The notes under the pieces were generated by a model. The model did not search any database, was not told the DNA's origin, and saw nothing but the letters and a program-made list of their open reading frames with translations. This document shows, one piece after another, positions 46,766 to 56,764 of a DNA stretch of 64,000 bases (within the stretch, counting starts at the first letter, position 1; every line of letters begins with the position of its first letter). The DNA is from Bradyrhizobium tropiciagri (GTDB lineage Bacteria > Pseudomonadota > Alphaproteobacteria > Rhizobiales > Xanthobacteraceae), in contig NZ_JAFCKH010000011.1 in assembly GCF_018130505.1 (NCBI RefSeq), positions 1 through 64,000 of the forward strand, read 5' to 3'. Both the position numbers and the translations under genes were made by a program.

Positions 46766-47620
46766 ATGACGTCGCTGCGCTTCGTCGAGCGGCTGCGCGA
46801 CCTCGTCGGCGATGTCGATGTCGTGCTGTCGGACATCTGGGGCGTCGTGCACAACGGGCTCGAGTCCTTCCCCGAGGCCTGCGAGGCGCTGCACACCTTC
46901 CGCAGGCAGGGCGGCACCGTCATCCTGATCACCAACGCGCCGCGGCCGGCCGATTCCGTGCAGCGCCAGCTGCGCAAGCTCAACGTCGCCGACGAGACCT
47001 ATGACGCCATCGTCTCTTCGGGCGACCTGACCCGGCACTTCGTGGCGGATCATCCCGGCCAGAAGATCTACTGGCTCGGCCCCGAGCGCGACAGCTCGAT
47101 CCATCGCGGCCTCGACGCCTCGCTGGTGCCGCTCGAGCAGGCGGACTACATCATCTGCACCGGCCTGTTCGACGACGAGACCGAGTCCGCCGAGGACTAT
47201 CGCGAGACCTTGATGAAGGCGCTCGAACGCAAGCTGACGCTGGTCTGCGCCAATCCGGATATCGTGGTCGAGCGCGGCGACCGGCTGATCTACTGCGCCG
47301 GCGCGGTCGCCGAGCTCTATCGCGAACTCGGCGGCGAGGTGATCTTCTACGGCAAGCCGCACCGGCCGATCTATGAGCGCGCGATGGCGCTGGCCACCGA
47401 ACGCCGCGGGCGTCCGGTCGAGCGCAGCCGCGTGCTCGCGATCGGCGATTCCGTGCGCACCGACCTCGCCGGCGCCCATGGCTTCGGCATCGACCTGCTG
47501 TTCGTCACCCGCGGCATCCATTCCGAGCAGTTCGAGGGCATCGACCAGCTCGACCCGGCCTCAGTGAAGGAATTGTTCGGCCACCCGCCCCGCGCGCTGA
47601 TGCGCGAGCTGAAGTGGTAG
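46766..47620 (+). CDS. HAD-superfamily IIA hydrolase (TIGR01459-type)
   Basis: A 284-aa HAD phosphatase of the NagD/IIA group. Motif I VVLSDIWGVVHNG carries the nucleophile, motif II is LITNAPRP, motif III FYGKPHRPIYE and motif IV AIGDSVRTDLAGA. The substrate is unknown; this subfamily is characteristic of alphaproteobacteria. ATG 46766 is chosen; GTG at 46751, right after the upstream stop, would add five residues. Probably co-transcribed with the TipF-like gene. Confidence 0.88.
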   Translation: MTSLRFVERLRDLVGDVDVVLSDIWGVVHNGLESFPEACEALHTFRRQGGTVILITNAPRPADSVQRQLRKLNVADETYDAIVSSGDLTRHFVADHPGQKIYWLGPERDSSIHRGLDASLVPLEQADYIICTGLFDDETESAEDYRETLMKALERKLTLVCANPDIVVERGDRLIYCAGAVAELYRELGGEVIFYGKPHRPIYERAMALATERRGRPVERSRVLAIGDSVRTDLAGAHGFGIDLLFVTRGIHSEQFEGIDQLDPASVKELFGHPPRALMRELKW

Positions 47621-47630
47621 TATGCTCTCT

Positions 47631-47809
47631 CCACCCCCTCTCCCCGTTCTTCACGGGGTCGAGACGAGCGAAGCTCGCTCTTAGAGGGTTGGGGTGAGGG
47701 GCTGCTTCCGCGAGTTCTGAACGCGGTTAGACCTGTACCCCCTCACCCGGATCGCATTCCGCTGCGCTGCATGCGATCCGACCTCTCCCCGCAGGCGGGG
47801 CGAGGTGAA
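47631..47809. repeat. Family D compound intergenic palindrome, variant
   Basis: CCCCCTCTCCCCG...CGGGG, GAGCGAAGCTCGCTC, GGGGTGAGGGG pairing with CCCCTCACCC, GGATCGCATTCC with GCATGCGATCC, and a final CCTCTCCCCGC with GCGGGGCGAGG form a chain of hairpins. It is related to the element at 31017. Confidence 0.8.
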
Positions 47810-47881
47810 GGGGCGCGGCGCCAAAACCACGAAAACAACCCCATGCAAAGTAGCCCGCGGCGGCCGACCTCGATCCGGCAA

Positions 47882-47929
47882 CTTGACACGTCGGGCAACT
47901 CAGGGATATTCTTCCAATATTCCGAAATC
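47882..47929. repeat. 48-nt dispersed element, copy 2
   Basis: Same element as at 93-140, with about three substitutions. Here GGGATATT and AATATTCC form a small dyad. The rest of 47930-48079 has no gene; an isolated GCCCGGG/CCCGGGC hairpin at 48023-48043 may end the downstream minus-strand gene. Confidence 0.75.
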
Positions 47930-48079
47930 GTGCAGACGCACTTAGCCACGGGGCTATCGCTCCGCTCGCCTATGACCACCGGCGATCCGCGCCTTACTTT
48001 ATCTTGAACTCCAAACACGCAAATGCCCGGGACAGGCCCGGGCACGACGTTAATTCAGCTGATGCGATGGACGGGCGGC

Positions 48080-48475
48080 TTACGCCGTCGCCATGTCCGG
48101 GAACACCGCCTCGATCTTGGTCTTCAGCGTCGCCGCGTTGAACGGCTTGACGATGTAATTGTTGACGCCGGCCTTCTTGGCCGCGATCACGTTCTCGGTC
48201 TTGGATTCCGCGGTGATCATGATGAACGGCGTGGTCGCCAGATTCGGATCGGCGCGCACTTCCTTGAGCAGGTCGTAGCCGGTCATCGGCTCCATGTTCC
48301 AGTCGGAGATCACGAGACCGTACTTCTTGCCGCGCATCTTGTTGAGCGCCGCCGAGCCGTCGGAGGCGTCGTCGATATTCTCGAATCCGAGTTGCTTGAG
48401 AAGATTCCGGATGATGCGGATCATGGTGCTGTAGTCATCGACCACCAGAACCGGCATGGACAAATCAACCGCCAT
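48080..48475 (-). CDS. CheY-like single-domain response regulator
   Basis: A 131-aa stand-alone receiver domain. The acidic pair is D13-D14 (VVDDYS), the phospho-acceptor is D58 (VISDWNM), the switch Thr is in MITAES, and the conserved Lys is K110 (YIVKPF). The sequence is close to chemotaxis CheY, but no che gene is adjacent. ATG 48475 has a strong GGGGGAAAG directly upstream. It is divergent from ribF. Confidence 0.9.
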   Translation of the reverse strand: MAVDLSMPVLVVDDYSTMIRIIRNLLKQLGFENIDDASDGSAALNKMRGKKYGLVISDWNMEPMTGYDLLKEVRADPNLATTPFIMITAESKTENVIAAKKAGVNNYIVKPFNAATLKTKIEAVFPDMATA

Positions 48476-48693
48476 CTTTCCCCCCAACAACACTGACGCA
48501 ATGACGCTTCTGCGCGACCGCAGCTTTCCTGCGAACCACTAACAGCAAGGCATTAAACAGCGCGTTAACCCGCTGAGGCCGGATTGTTACGGATTTAGCG
48601 CGATTTTGGCCTACGCTTGACTTCCGCGCCGCCGCCGCGTCACGGTCCTGGGGCAACGTTCATGCTTAAGAATCCTTGAAGAATCGAAACGAA

Positions 48694-49665
48694 ATGAGCA
48701 CCGGTTTTACCGTTATCCGCGACAACACCCCCGACAGCGCCATTCCGAAAGGCGCCGTGGTCGCGATGGGCAATTTCGACGGCGTCCATCTCGGTCACCG
48801 CGCCGTGATCGGCGCCGCGCTGGCGATGGGCCGAGCGCGCGGCGTGCCGGCGCTCGCGGTGACGTTCGAGCCGCATCCGCGCAAATTCTTCAGCCCGAAC
48901 ACCCCGCAATTCCGTCTCACCGATGAGACCAACAAGCTGCGGCTGCTGGCGGCCACCGGGCTCGCCGGCGCCGTGGTGATGACCTTCGACAAGGCGCGCG
49001 CCGGCACCACGGCGCAGGACTTCATTCACCACGACCTGATCCACCGCCTCGGCATCAGCGGCATCGCGGTCGGCTACGATTTCCACTTCGGCAAGGGCCG
49101 CGTCGGCTCGCCGAGCCTCCTGGTCAGCGAAGCGCCGCGGCTCGGCATCGAGGTCGACGTGCAGGCGCATGTCGACATCGAAGAACGTCCGGTCTCATCG
49201 AGCGCGATCCGCATGGCGCTCGCCGAAGGCGAGATCTCGGATGCCACCACGATGCTGGGCGGACCGTGGTTCGTCACCGGCGAGGTGATCCATGGCGAGA
49301 AGCGCGGCCGCGATCTCGGCTATCCCACCGCCAACATCCGCCTCGACAAGCAATGCGGGCTGAAGCACGGCATCTACGCGGTGCGGGTCGGCCTCGGTTC
49401 CGAGCGGATCGACGGTGTCGCCAGCTTCGGCCGCCGCCCGACCTTCGACAACGGCGCGCCGCTGCTCGAAGTGTTCCTGTTCGATTTCAAGGGCGACCTC
49501 TACGGCAAGGTGCTCGACGTCGCCTTCATCGGTTTCATTCGTGACGAGCTGAAATTCGACACCATCGAGGCGTTGATACGCCAGATGGATGACGACAGCG
49601 CCAAGGCACGCGCGGCATTGGCCGCAGCGCCCGGTGCGTTCCCGAAGCTCGGAGCGATTGGTTGA
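48694..49665 (+). CDS. ribF: Bifunctional riboflavin kinase/FAD synthetase
   Basis: Makes FMN then FAD. The 323-aa protein has an N-terminal nucleotidyl-transferase domain (AMGNFDGVHLGHR near residues 27-39, and SSSAIRMALAEG) and a C-terminal riboflavin kinase domain (HGEKRGRDLGYPTANI, GIYAVRV). ATG 48694 is preferred over the TTG six codons earlier. The acetyltransferase gene overlaps its stop codon. Confidence 0.95.
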   Translation: MSTGFTVIRDNTPDSAIPKGAVVAMGNFDGVHLGHRAVIGAALAMGRARGVPALAVTFEPHPRKFFSPNTPQFRLTDETNKLRLLAATGLAGAVVMTFDKARAGTTAQDFIHHDLIHRLGISGIAVGYDFHFGKGRVGSPSLLVSEAPRLGIEVDVQAHVDIEERPVSSSAIRMALAEGEISDATTMLGGPWFVTGEVIHGEKRGRDLGYPTANIRLDKQCGLKHGIYAVRVGLGSERIDGVASFGRRPTFDNGAPLLEVFLFDFKGDLYGKVLDVAFIGFIRDELKFDTIEALIRQMDDDSAKARAALAAAPGAFPKLGAIG

Positions 49666-50210
49666 AGACTGAAAAGCAAAAAATGCTCGCCGGCGAGCTC
49701 TATCGCCCGGATGCCGAACTCGCCGCCGACCACACCGAAGCAGAACGATGGATGGCGCGCTACAACGCGTCAGGGGCGGCCTCGGCGAGCGAGCTGCACG
49801 CGCTGCTCACGGAACGCTTCCGCCACGTCGGCAAGGATGCCGTGATCCGGCCGCCGTTCTTCTGCGACTACGGCGGCAATATCAGCATCAGTGACGGCGT
49901 GTTCCTCAACTTCAATTGCGTGATCCTCGACGTCGTCGAGGTCGCGATCGGCGACCGCACCCAGATCGGCCCGGCGGTGCAGATCTATACCGCCGACCAT
50001 CCCCGCGACGCCGCGACGCGGCGCGCCGGGCTGGAATTCGGCCGCCCGATCCGGATCGGTAGCGATGTCTGGATCGGCGGCGGCGCCATCATCCTGCCCG
50101 GCGTCACAATCGGCGACGGCGCCCTGGTGGGAGCGGGCAGCGTGGTGACGAAGGACGTCGCCCCCGGCGCGATCGTGGCGGGAAATCCGGCCCGGCCGCG
50201 GGCGGCTTAA
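49662..50210 (+). CDS. Maa/LacA-type sugar O-acetyltransferase
   Basis: A 182-aa left-handed beta-helix acetyltransferase (hexapeptide repeats) of the maltose/galactoside type. The N-terminal Mac domain KMLAGELYRP and the catalytic-His region YTADHPRDAA are typical, as are the repeats GSDVWIGGGAIILPGVTIG and GAGSVVTKDV. A TTG start at 49662 overlapping the ribF stop is supported because MKTEKQKMLAGELYRP aligns with the usual N-terminus of the family; ATG 49683 would delete it. The acceptor sugar is unknown. Confidence 0.88.
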   Translation: MKTEKQKMLAGELYRPDAELAADHTEAERWMARYNASGAASASELHALLTERFRHVGKDAVIRPPFFCDYGGNISISDGVFLNFNCVILDVVEVAIGDRTQIGPAVQIYTADHPRDAATRRAGLEFGRPIRIGSDVWIGGGAIILPGVTIGDGALVGAGSVVTKDVAPGAIVAGNPARPRAA

Positions 50211-50244
50211 AGGCATACCGTTCTTTGACCCGTCATCCCCACCC

Positions 50245-50367
50245 CGTCGTCCCGGCGAAGGCCGGGACCATAACCACAGGGTCAGGTTGTTGAAGCGAGC
50301 TGCGGCCCCAACGCTGCACAACAAAGACCTTCGGTGGTTATGGGTCCCGGCCTTCGCCGGGACGACG
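50245..50367. repeat. Family A intergenic palindrome, copy 4
   Basis: CGTCGTCCCGGCGAAGGCCG with GGGACCATAACCAC on the left, and GTGGTTATGGGTCCCGGC with CTTCGCCGGGACGACG on the right. The rest of the gap before ileS (50368-50675) contains a GGCGAGG/CTCGCC hairpin near 50441-50458 and no gene or T-box that I can see. Confidence 0.9.
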
Positions 50368-50675
50368 CTAGTGGGTAAGCGTCGCACTCCCCCGCTGTTA
50401 GTCCCGCCGCCACAAAAGATTCACACGCTCTCAGGGGGACAGGCGAGGGGTACTCGCCAGGGGCCGGTCCCTCGGAACATTCCACCGCCGCTCCGGAGCC
50501 TTTGCGATTTCCCCTTCCGGCTGCTATGGAAACCCCATGTTTTCGCGGCGCATCATACGGATTAGCGGCCCGGCTTCCGCCTGAGCCTGAAGGCTCGGCG
50601 CAAGACCGGGACTTTGCCGTTTTCACCCGCGATTGATCGCGTATCCGCGCCCGCACCTGCCAAATCAGAGCTTTC

Positions 50676-53600
50676 ATGTCCGACAAGCCGCAAAAAACCG
50701 ACGCCCAAAAGACTGACCTTAGGGACTATTCCAAGACCCTTTACCTGCCGCAGACGGATTTCCCGATGCGCGCCGGCCTGCCGCAGCGCGAGCCGGAAAT
50801 CCTGAAATACTGGAACGACATCGGCCTCTACGACCGGCTACGCCGGGAGGCCGAGGGCCGCGCCAAATTCGTGCTGCATGACGGCCCGCCCTATGCCAAC
50901 GGCAACATCCATATCGGGCACGCGCTGAACAAGATCCTCAAGGATGTCGTGACCAAGAGCCAGCAGATGCTGGGCTTCGACTCCAATTACGTCCCGGGCT
51001 GGGACTGCCACGGCCTGCCGATCGAATGGAAGATCGAGGAGGAGAACTACCGCTCCAAGGGCAAGCAGAAGCCGGACTTCCGCGACTCCACCGCGATGGT
51101 CGCGTTCCGCAGGGAATGCCGCGCCTATGCGACGCACTGGATCAACGTGCAGCGCGAGGAGTTCAAGCGGCTCGGCATCATCGGCGACTGGGATCATCCC
51201 TACCAGACAATGAGCTATCCGGCCGAAGCCCAGATCGCGCGCGAATTGATGAAGTTCGCCGCCAACGGCACGCTGTATCGCGGCTCCAAGCCGGTGATGT
51301 GGAGCGTGGTCGAGAAGACCGCGCTCGCCGAGGCCGAGGTCGAGTACGAGGATTACACCTCCGACATGGTGTGGGTGAAATTTCCGGTCACCTCGCCGGC
51401 GCATGGCGCGCTCGCGAATGCATCGGTGGTGATCTGGACCACCACGCCGTGGACGCTGCCCGGCAACCGCGCCATCTCGTTCTCGCCGAAGATCGCCTAC
51501 GGCCTCTACAAGGTGACGGATGCGCCGGACGCCAAATGGGCGAAGACAGGCGACCTCCTGATCCTGGCCGACGCACTTGCCGAAGAGGTGTTCAAGAAGG
51601 CGCGCGTCGCCGCCTATGAGAAGGTGCGCGACATCCCCGGCGACACGCTGGATGCCGTGGAATGCGCCCATCCGCTGCGCGGCGTCGGCGGCGGCTACGA
51701 ATTCACGGTGCCGCTGCTCGCCGGTGACCACGTCACCGACGACACCGGTACCGGTTTCGTGCACACCGCCCCCGGCCATGGCCGCGAGGACTTCGACGTC
51801 TGGATGGCGAATGGGCGCGAGCTCGCCGACCGCGGCATCGCGACCGCGATCCCCTACACGGTGGACGAGAACGGCGCCTACACCGCGCAAGCTCCCGGCT
51901 TCACCGGCAAGCGCGTGATCAACGATGAAGGCGCGAAGGGCGACGCCAACGATGCCGTGATCAAGGCATTGATCGAGGCCGGCAAGCTGCTGGCGCGCGG
52001 CAATCTCAAGCACCAGTATCCGCATTCCTGGCGCTCCAAGAAGCCGGTGATCTTCCGCAATACGCCGCAATGGTTCATCGCGATGGACAAGGACATCTTG
52101 GACGCCCCGGGCAAGCCCGGGGCTACGGACATCGCCGAGAACCGCCATGCCAAGAAGGGCGACACGCTGCGCGCCCGCGCGCTGCACGCGATCTCGGTGA
52201 CGCAATGGGTGCCGCCGGCCGGCGAGAACCGCATCAACGGCATGATCGCCAACCGGCCGGACTGGGTGATCTCGCGCCAGCGCGCCTGGGGCGTGCCGAT
52301 CGCGGTGTTCGTGCGCGAGAAGGGCGACGGCTCCGCCGAGATCCTGCAGGACGAGGTCGTCAACCAGCGCATCACCGAGGCGTTCATGGAGGAAGGCGCC
52401 GACGCCTGGTACATGGACGGCGCCCGCGAGCGCTTCCTCGGACCGCGCGCCAGCGAAGACTGGAAGAAGGTCGACGACATCTGCGACGTCTGGTTCGATT
52501 CCGGCTCGACCCATGCCTTCGTGCTGGAGGACCGCCAGAACTTCCCGCAACTCGGCAACATCGTCCGCAAGATCGACGGCGGCGACGACACCGTGATGTA
52601 TCTGGAAGGCAGCGACCAGCATCGCGGCTGGTTCCACTCGTCGCTTTTGGAGAGCGCCGGCACGCGCGGCCGCGCGCCTTACGACATCGTGCTGACCCAC
52701 GGCTTCACGCTCGACGAGAACGGCCGCAAGATGTCGAAGTCGCTCGGCAACACCGTCGAGCCGCAGAAGGTGATCAAGGATTCCGGCGCCGACATCCTGC
52801 GCCTGTGGGTCTGCGCCACCGACTATGCCGACGACCAGCGCATCGGCCCTGAGATCCTGAAGAACACCATCGAGACCTACCGCAAGCTGCGCAACTCGAT
52901 CCGCTGGATGCTCGGCACGCTGCATCACTTCAAGCAGGCCGAGAAGGTCGCCGTTGACGAGATGCCCGAGCTCGAGCGGCTGATGCTGCACGTGCTCGCC
53001 GGCCATGCCGAGACCATCCGCAAGGCCTATGCCGAGTTCGACTACAAGACCGTGGTCGCGAGCCTCGCGGCGTTCATGAACTCGGAGCTGTCGGCGTTCT
53101 ATTTCGACATCCGCAAGGACACGCTGTATTGCGATCCGCCGTCCTCGGTGGCGCGCAAGGCCGCGCTGACCACGATCGACATCTTGTGCGACGCGATCCT
53201 GAAATGGCTGGCGCCGATCCTCAGCTTCACCACCGAGGAATCCTGGCGGATGTACCGGCCGAACGCCGAGCCTTCGGTGCACCTGACCCTGTTCCCGGAA
53301 GGTCTCGAGCAGTTCCGCGACGACAAGCTCGCCGCAAAATGGGAGACGATCCGCGACGTGCGCCGGGTCGTCACCGGCGCGCTCGAGCTCGAACGCGCCG
53401 CCAAGCGGATCGGCTCGTCGCTGGAAGCATCGCCAGTGATCTATGTCGCCGAGCGCGACACGCTGGCGACGCTGTTCGACGTCGACCTCGCGGAGGTCTG
53501 CATCACCTCGAGCTACGAGGTGCGCGAAGGCGAGGCGCCGGCCGGTGCCTTCCGTCTCGACGCGGTGCCGGGTGTTGCCGTCGTGGTCGAGAAGGCGGTC

Positions 53601-53726
53601 GGCACCAAATGCGCGCGGTCGTGGAAGATCCTGCCCACGGTCGGCGAGGATCCGGAGTATCCCGACGTCTCGCCGCGCGACGCCGAGGCGCTGCGCGAGT
53701 GGAAGGCGCTGGGGGTCACGGTCTAA
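50676..53726 (+). CDS. ileS: Isoleucyl-tRNA synthetase
   Basis: Charges tRNA-Ile and edits Val. The 1016-aa class Ia enzyme has HIGH in [17 protein letters not shown] (about residues 75-90), a CP1 editing domain ([11 protein letters not shown] through [10 protein letters not shown]), KMSKS in [16 protein letters not shown] (about 685), and an anticodon-binding helical domain. The C-terminus is of the bacterial short kind lacking a Cys-rich zinc finger. An unusual local tract of repeated GCCCCGGGCAAGCCCGGGGC-type bases is seen inside the gene near 52107-52125. Confidence 0.97.
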   Translation: MSDKPQKTDAQKTDLRDYSKTLYLPQTDFPMRAGLPQREPEILKYWNDIGLYDRLRREAEGRAKFVLHDGPPYANGNIHIGHALNKILKDVVTKSQQMLGFDSNYVPGWDCHGLPIEWKIEEENYRSKGKQKPDFRDSTAMVAFRRECRAYATHWINVQREEFKRLGIIGDWDHPYQTMSYPAEAQIARELMKFAANGTLYRGSKPVMWSVVEKTALAEAEVEYEDYTSDMVWVKFPVTSPAHGALANASVVIWTTTPWTLPGNRAISFSPKIAYGLYKVTDAPDAKWAKTGDLLILADALAEEVFKKARVAAYEKVRDIPGDTLDAVECAHPLRGVGGGYEFTVPLLAGDHVTDDTGTGFVHTAPGHGREDFDVWMANGRELADRGIATAIPYTVDENGAYTAQAPGFTGKRVINDEGAKGDANDAVIKALIEAGKLLARGNLKHQYPHSWRSKKPVIFRNTPQWFIAMDKDILDAPGKPGATDIAENRHAKKGDTLRARALHAISVTQWVPPAGENRINGMIANRPDWVISRQRAWGVPIAVFVREKGDGSAEILQDEVVNQRITEAFMEEGADAWYMDGARERFLGPRASEDWKKVDDICDVWFDSGSTHAFVLEDRQNFPQLGNIVRKIDGGDDTVMYLEGSDQHRGWFHSSLLESAGTRGRAPYDIVLTHGFTLDENGRKMSKSLGNTVEPQKVIKDSGADILRLWVCATDYADDQRIGPEILKNTIETYRKLRNSIRWMLGTLHHFKQAEKVAVDEMPELERLMLHVLAGHAETIRKAYAEFDYKTVVASLAAFMNSELSAFYFDIRKDTLYCDPPSSVARKAALTTIDILCDAILKWLAPILSFTTEESWRMYRPNAEPSVHLTLFPEGLEQFRDDKLAAKWETIRDVRRVVTGALELERAAKRIGSSLEASPVIYVAERDTLATLFDVDLAEVCITSSYEVREGEAPAGAFRLDAVPGVAVVVEKAVGTKCARSWKILPTVGEDPEYPDVSPRDAEALREWKALGVTV

Positions 53727-53730
53727 CCAC

Positions 53731-53872
53731 GTCGTCCCGGCCGAGTGCGCGCTTGCGCACGGAGCCGGGACCCATAACCACTGCTGTTTGGAATGGACAA
53801 AGATTGATGACCGCGAGTCATTCAAACAAGATCCGACACGGCGTATGGGTCCCGGCCTTCGCCGGGACGACG
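53731..53872. repeat. Family A intergenic palindrome, copy 5
   Basis: GTCGTCCCGGCC with GCCGGGACCCATAACCAC on the left; TATGGGTCCCGGCCTTCGCC and GGGACGACG on the right. It occupies nearly the whole ileS-lspA gap, so any ileS-lspA message must read through it. Confidence 0.88.
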
Positions 53873-53886
53873 GCTTTGGTCAGCCT

Positions 53887-54384
53887 ATGACCCCTCCCGT
53901 TCGCGCCGGCGTGCTTGCGGCGATCGCGACGTTGATCGCCGACCAGGCCTCCAAGCTCTGGCTGCTCCATGGGCTGGACATCGCACGCCACGCCCCGGTG
54001 CGGGTGACGCCGTTCTTCGACCTGGTTCTGGCGTGGAATCCCGGCATCAGCTTCGGCTGGTTCCAGAGCGAGAGTCCGGCGGCCCAGATCGCGCTGATGG
54101 GGGTCAAGGCGGCCGCGGTGATTGCGCTCGCGATCTGGATGGCGCGGTCGCGGACCTGGCTCGCCACGGTCGCCCTCGGCCTGATCATCGGCGGCGCGGT
54201 CGGCAACGGCATCGACCGCTTTGCCTACGGGGCCGTGGTCGATTTTGCCCTGCTTCACGTCGAAATCGCCGGAAAAACCTTCAATTGGTATGTGTTCAAC
54301 CTCGCCGATGTGGCGATCGTTGCTGGCGTGGCAGCACTATTGTATGATTCCATGCTGGGGGTACCCGCCGCAAAAGCGCCCTGA
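53887..54384 (+). CDS. lspA: Signal peptidase II (lipoprotein)
   Basis: A 165-aa inner-membrane aspartyl protease that cleaves prolipoproteins after Lgt modification. Four TM helices. The catalytic aspartates are D110 (NGIDRF) and D141 (FNLADVAI), and the N-terminal DQASKLW and the WNPGISFGWF segment are conserved. ATG 53887 lies just past the palindrome. ileS-lspA linkage is widespread in bacteria. Confidence 0.95.
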   Translation: MTPPVRAGVLAAIATLIADQASKLWLLHGLDIARHAPVRVTPFFDLVLAWNPGISFGWFQSESPAAQIALMGVKAAAVIALAIWMARSRTWLATVALGLIIGGAVGNGIDRFAYGAVVDFALLHVEIAGKTFNWYVFNLADVAIVAGVAALLYDSMLGVPAAKAP

Positions 54385-54485
54385 TCCGGGCAGATACGAG
54401 CCGATCGGCAGTCGATAGGCTGCCCGCGGCGGACTGTGCCTAAGCCGGTGAACGCCTTACCGAATTTCGAAATGGGAATGGCGCG

Positions 54486-55217
54486 ATGCGCAACATCAAG
54501 GCCCGAAACGACCTGAGCGAGACATCCCACCCGGCGCTGCTGCGCAGCCTGCGCCTGGCCTTCGTCGCGGCCGGCATCGGCCTCGTCATGACCGCCGGCC
54601 CGGTGCGCGCCGGCGACGACGATGACGGCGACGACGGCATGAGCTTTGAGGAACGGATCATCGACAATCTGATGACCGGCATCGGCGCCAAGAGCATGGC
54701 GAACAAGGACATCGACTACCGCGAGCGGTCGCCGCTTGTGGTGCCGCCGAAGCTCGATCTGCCGGCGCCGGCCTCCGCCGCCCAGGCCAACGCGCCGAAC
54801 TGGCCGAAGGACCCCGATATCGCCAAGCGCAAGGCGGCGATCGAGGCCCGCAAGAAGGAAGTCAAGAAAGAGAACTGGCAGCAGGCCGTGCCGCTGACCC
54901 GGGCCGAGATCGAGGCCGGCCGCAAGCAGCAGACCGCCAGCGATCGTGACCGCAGGGACCCGATCGAGCCGGGCGTGACCAACAACCCGTCGCTGTCGCC
55001 GAAAGAGCTCGGCTATACCGGCGGCCTGATGGGCATGTTCAAGGGCAGCAGCACCGAAACCAAGCCGTTCAAGGGTGAGCCGACCCGCGAGACGCTGACC
55101 GAGCCGCCGCCCGGCTACCAGACGCCATCGTCGAACTTCGCCTACGGCACCGGACCGATGAAGCCGATCGGGCAGGAAGGTCAGTACGATATCCAGACCG
55201 GCAAGCCGTTGCAGTAG
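54486..55217 (+). CDS. Exported hypothetical protein, disordered and charged
   Basis: A 243-aa protein with an N-terminal signal (hydrophobic core about residues 22-38, ending VRAG). The mature chain begins with an acidic run (DDDDGDDG), contains a Lys/Glu-rich helix (IAKRKAAIEARKKEVKKENW) and ends in a Pro/Gly-rich region. No catalytic motif. Similar genes often follow lspA in related bacteria, from memory. Probably periplasmic; function unknown. Confidence 0.75.
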   Translation: MRNIKARNDLSETSHPALLRSLRLAFVAAGIGLVMTAGPVRAGDDDDGDDGMSFEERIIDNLMTGIGAKSMANKDIDYRERSPLVVPPKLDLPAPASAAQANAPNWPKDPDIAKRKAAIEARKKEVKKENWQQAVPLTRAEIEAGRKQQTASDRDRRDPIEPGVTNNPSLSPKELGYTGGLMGMFKGSSTETKPFKGEPTRETLTEPPPGYQTPSSNFAYGTGPMKPIGQEGQYDIQTGKPLQ

Positions 55218-55369
55218 CCGCTTTGGCGTTCCGCCCGCGGCCGCCTGATCTTGCAATCGTGTGATCCAGGAGAGCCAAGGTCTCCCTGTTTCGTGACGCC
55301 CGGCGTTACTGGCGCCGCGTATGATGCCGCGCTTTCACCCCCGGGCGGCCGGCCCGGGCTTCAACAAGG

Positions 55370-56764
55370 ATGATGATGTCCTCACGCCGTTCGGTTGCCC
55401 TCGTCCTCGCCGTCCTTGCATCAGCGGTCGCATTTTCGACCCCCGGCCTGCGCGCCCAGACCACCGTCACCTCGGAGCGCCCCGCCAGCTTCACCCTCGA
55501 TAACGGCCTGCAGGTCGTGGTGATCCCCGATCACCGCACCCCGGTCGTCACCCAGATGATCTGGTACAAGGTCGGCTCCGCCGACGAGACGCCCGGCAAG
55601 TCGGGGCTGGCGCATTTCCTCGAGCACCTGATGTTCAAGGGCACCGCCAAGCACCCGGCCGGCGAGTTCTCGCAGACCGTGCTGCGGGTCGGCGGCAACG
55701 AGAACGCCTTCACCTCGGTCGACTATACCGGCTACTTCCAGCGCGTGCCGCGCGAGCAGCTTCCGACCATGATGGAGTTCGAGGCCGACCGCATGACCGG
55801 CCTCATCCTCAAAGACGAGAACGTGCTGCCCGAGCGCGATGTCGTGCTCGAAGAGTACAACATGCGCGTCGCCAACAACCCGGACGCCCGGCTGACCGAG
55901 CAGATCATGGCCGCGCTCTATCTCAACCATCCCTATGGCCGCCCGGTGATCGGCTGGCACCAGGAGATCGAGAAGCTCGACCGCGAGGATGCGCTCGCTT
56001 TCTACAAGCGCTTCTACGCCCCGAACAACGCGATCCTGATCATCGCGGGGGATGTCGAGCTCAAGGACGTCCGCCCGCTGGTGGAGAAGAATTTCGCGGC
56101 GATCCCGGCGCAGCGCGCGATTCCCGAAAAGCGCGTCCGGCCGCAGGAGCCGACGCCGGCGGCGCCGCGCACCGTGACGCTGTCAGATCCGCGCGTCGAG
56201 CAGCCCGGCCTGCGCCGCTATTACCTCGTACCGTCGGCCAACACCGCGGCCGCAGGCGAGAGCCAGGCGCTCGACGTGCTCGCGCAATTGATGGGCGGCG
56301 GCGCCAACTCGTACCTCTACCGCTCGCTGGTGATCGACAAGGGCCTCGCGATCTCGGCCGGCGCCGGCTACCAGGGCACAGCGCTCGATCCCTCGCAATT
56401 CTCGATCTCGGTGACGCCGAAGCCGGGCGTCGAGTTCGCGCAGATCGAGGACGCCATCGACAAGGTGATCGCCGACCTCGCGCAGAACCCCGCCAAGGCC
56501 GAGGATCTCGAACGGGTCAAGACCCAGCTGATCGCGGAAGCGATCTACGCCCAGGACAATCAGGCGACGCTGGCGCGCTGGTATGGCGGCGCGCTGACCA
56601 CCGGGCTCAGCATCGACGACATCAGGAGCTGGCCGGACCGCATCCGCGCCGTCACTGCCGAACAGGTTCGCGCCGCTGCCGCCACATGGCTCGACAAGAA
56701 GCGCTCGGTGACCGGCTATCTGATCAAGGATACTGCGCCGAAACGCGAGGAGAAGCGCTCGTGA
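55370..56764 (+). CDS. M16 zinc metallopeptidase (catalytic subunit)
   Basis: A 464-aa pitrilysin-family protease with a signal peptide (cleavage near RAQ, residue 30). The inverted zinc motif HxxEH is H82-FL-E85-H86, with the distal Glu in the VLEEYNM region. A second M16 domain half spans about residues 190-400. It pairs with the following gene, which lacks the zinc motif. Acts in the periplasm on peptides; the substrate is unknown. Confidence 0.93.
   Translation: MMMSSRRSVALVLAVLASAVAFSTPGLRAQTTVTSERPASFTLDNGLQVVVIPDHRTPVVTQMIWYKVGSADETPGKSGLAHFLEHLMFKGTAKHPAGEFSQTVLRVGGNENAFTSVDYTGYFQRVPREQLPTMMEFEADRMTGLILKDENVLPERDVVLEEYNMRVANNPDARLTEQIMAALYLNHPYGRPVIGWHQEIEKLDREDALAFYKRFYAPNNAILIIAGDVELKDVRPLVEKNFAAIPAQRAIPEKRVRPQEPTPAAPRTVTLSDPRVEQPGLRRYYLVPSANTAAAGESQALDVLAQLMGGGANSYLYRSLVIDKGLAISAGAGYQGTALDPSQFSISVTPKPGVEFAQIEDAIDKVIADLAQNPAKAEDLERVKTQLIAEAIYAQDNQATLARWYGGALTTGLSIDDIRSWPDRIRAVTAEQVRAAAATWLDKKRSVTGYLIKDTAPKREEKRS

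Noticed and set aside
44975-47521. An 848-codon minus-strand open frame opposite prmB, the TipF-like gene and the HAD gene
   Set aside because: The translation has the low-complexity Gly/Ala/Arg/Asp/His composition of an antisense shadow, and all three plus-strand genes show clear motifs.
50368-50675. T-box leader upstream of ileS
   Set aside because: No T-box consensus, specifier loop or terminator/antiterminator pair is visible; T-boxes are also rare in this group.
52107-52125. A palindromic element inserted in ileS near the CCCCGGGCAAGCCCGGGG tract
   Set aside because: The reading frame is maintained and the tract is short; it may be a remnant of a small GC-rich palindrome, but there is not enough sequence to support an insertion.
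50838-53825. A 995-codon minus-strand open frame opposite ileS
   Set aside because: No recognisable domain; ileS on the plus strand is unambiguous with HIGH and KMSKS.
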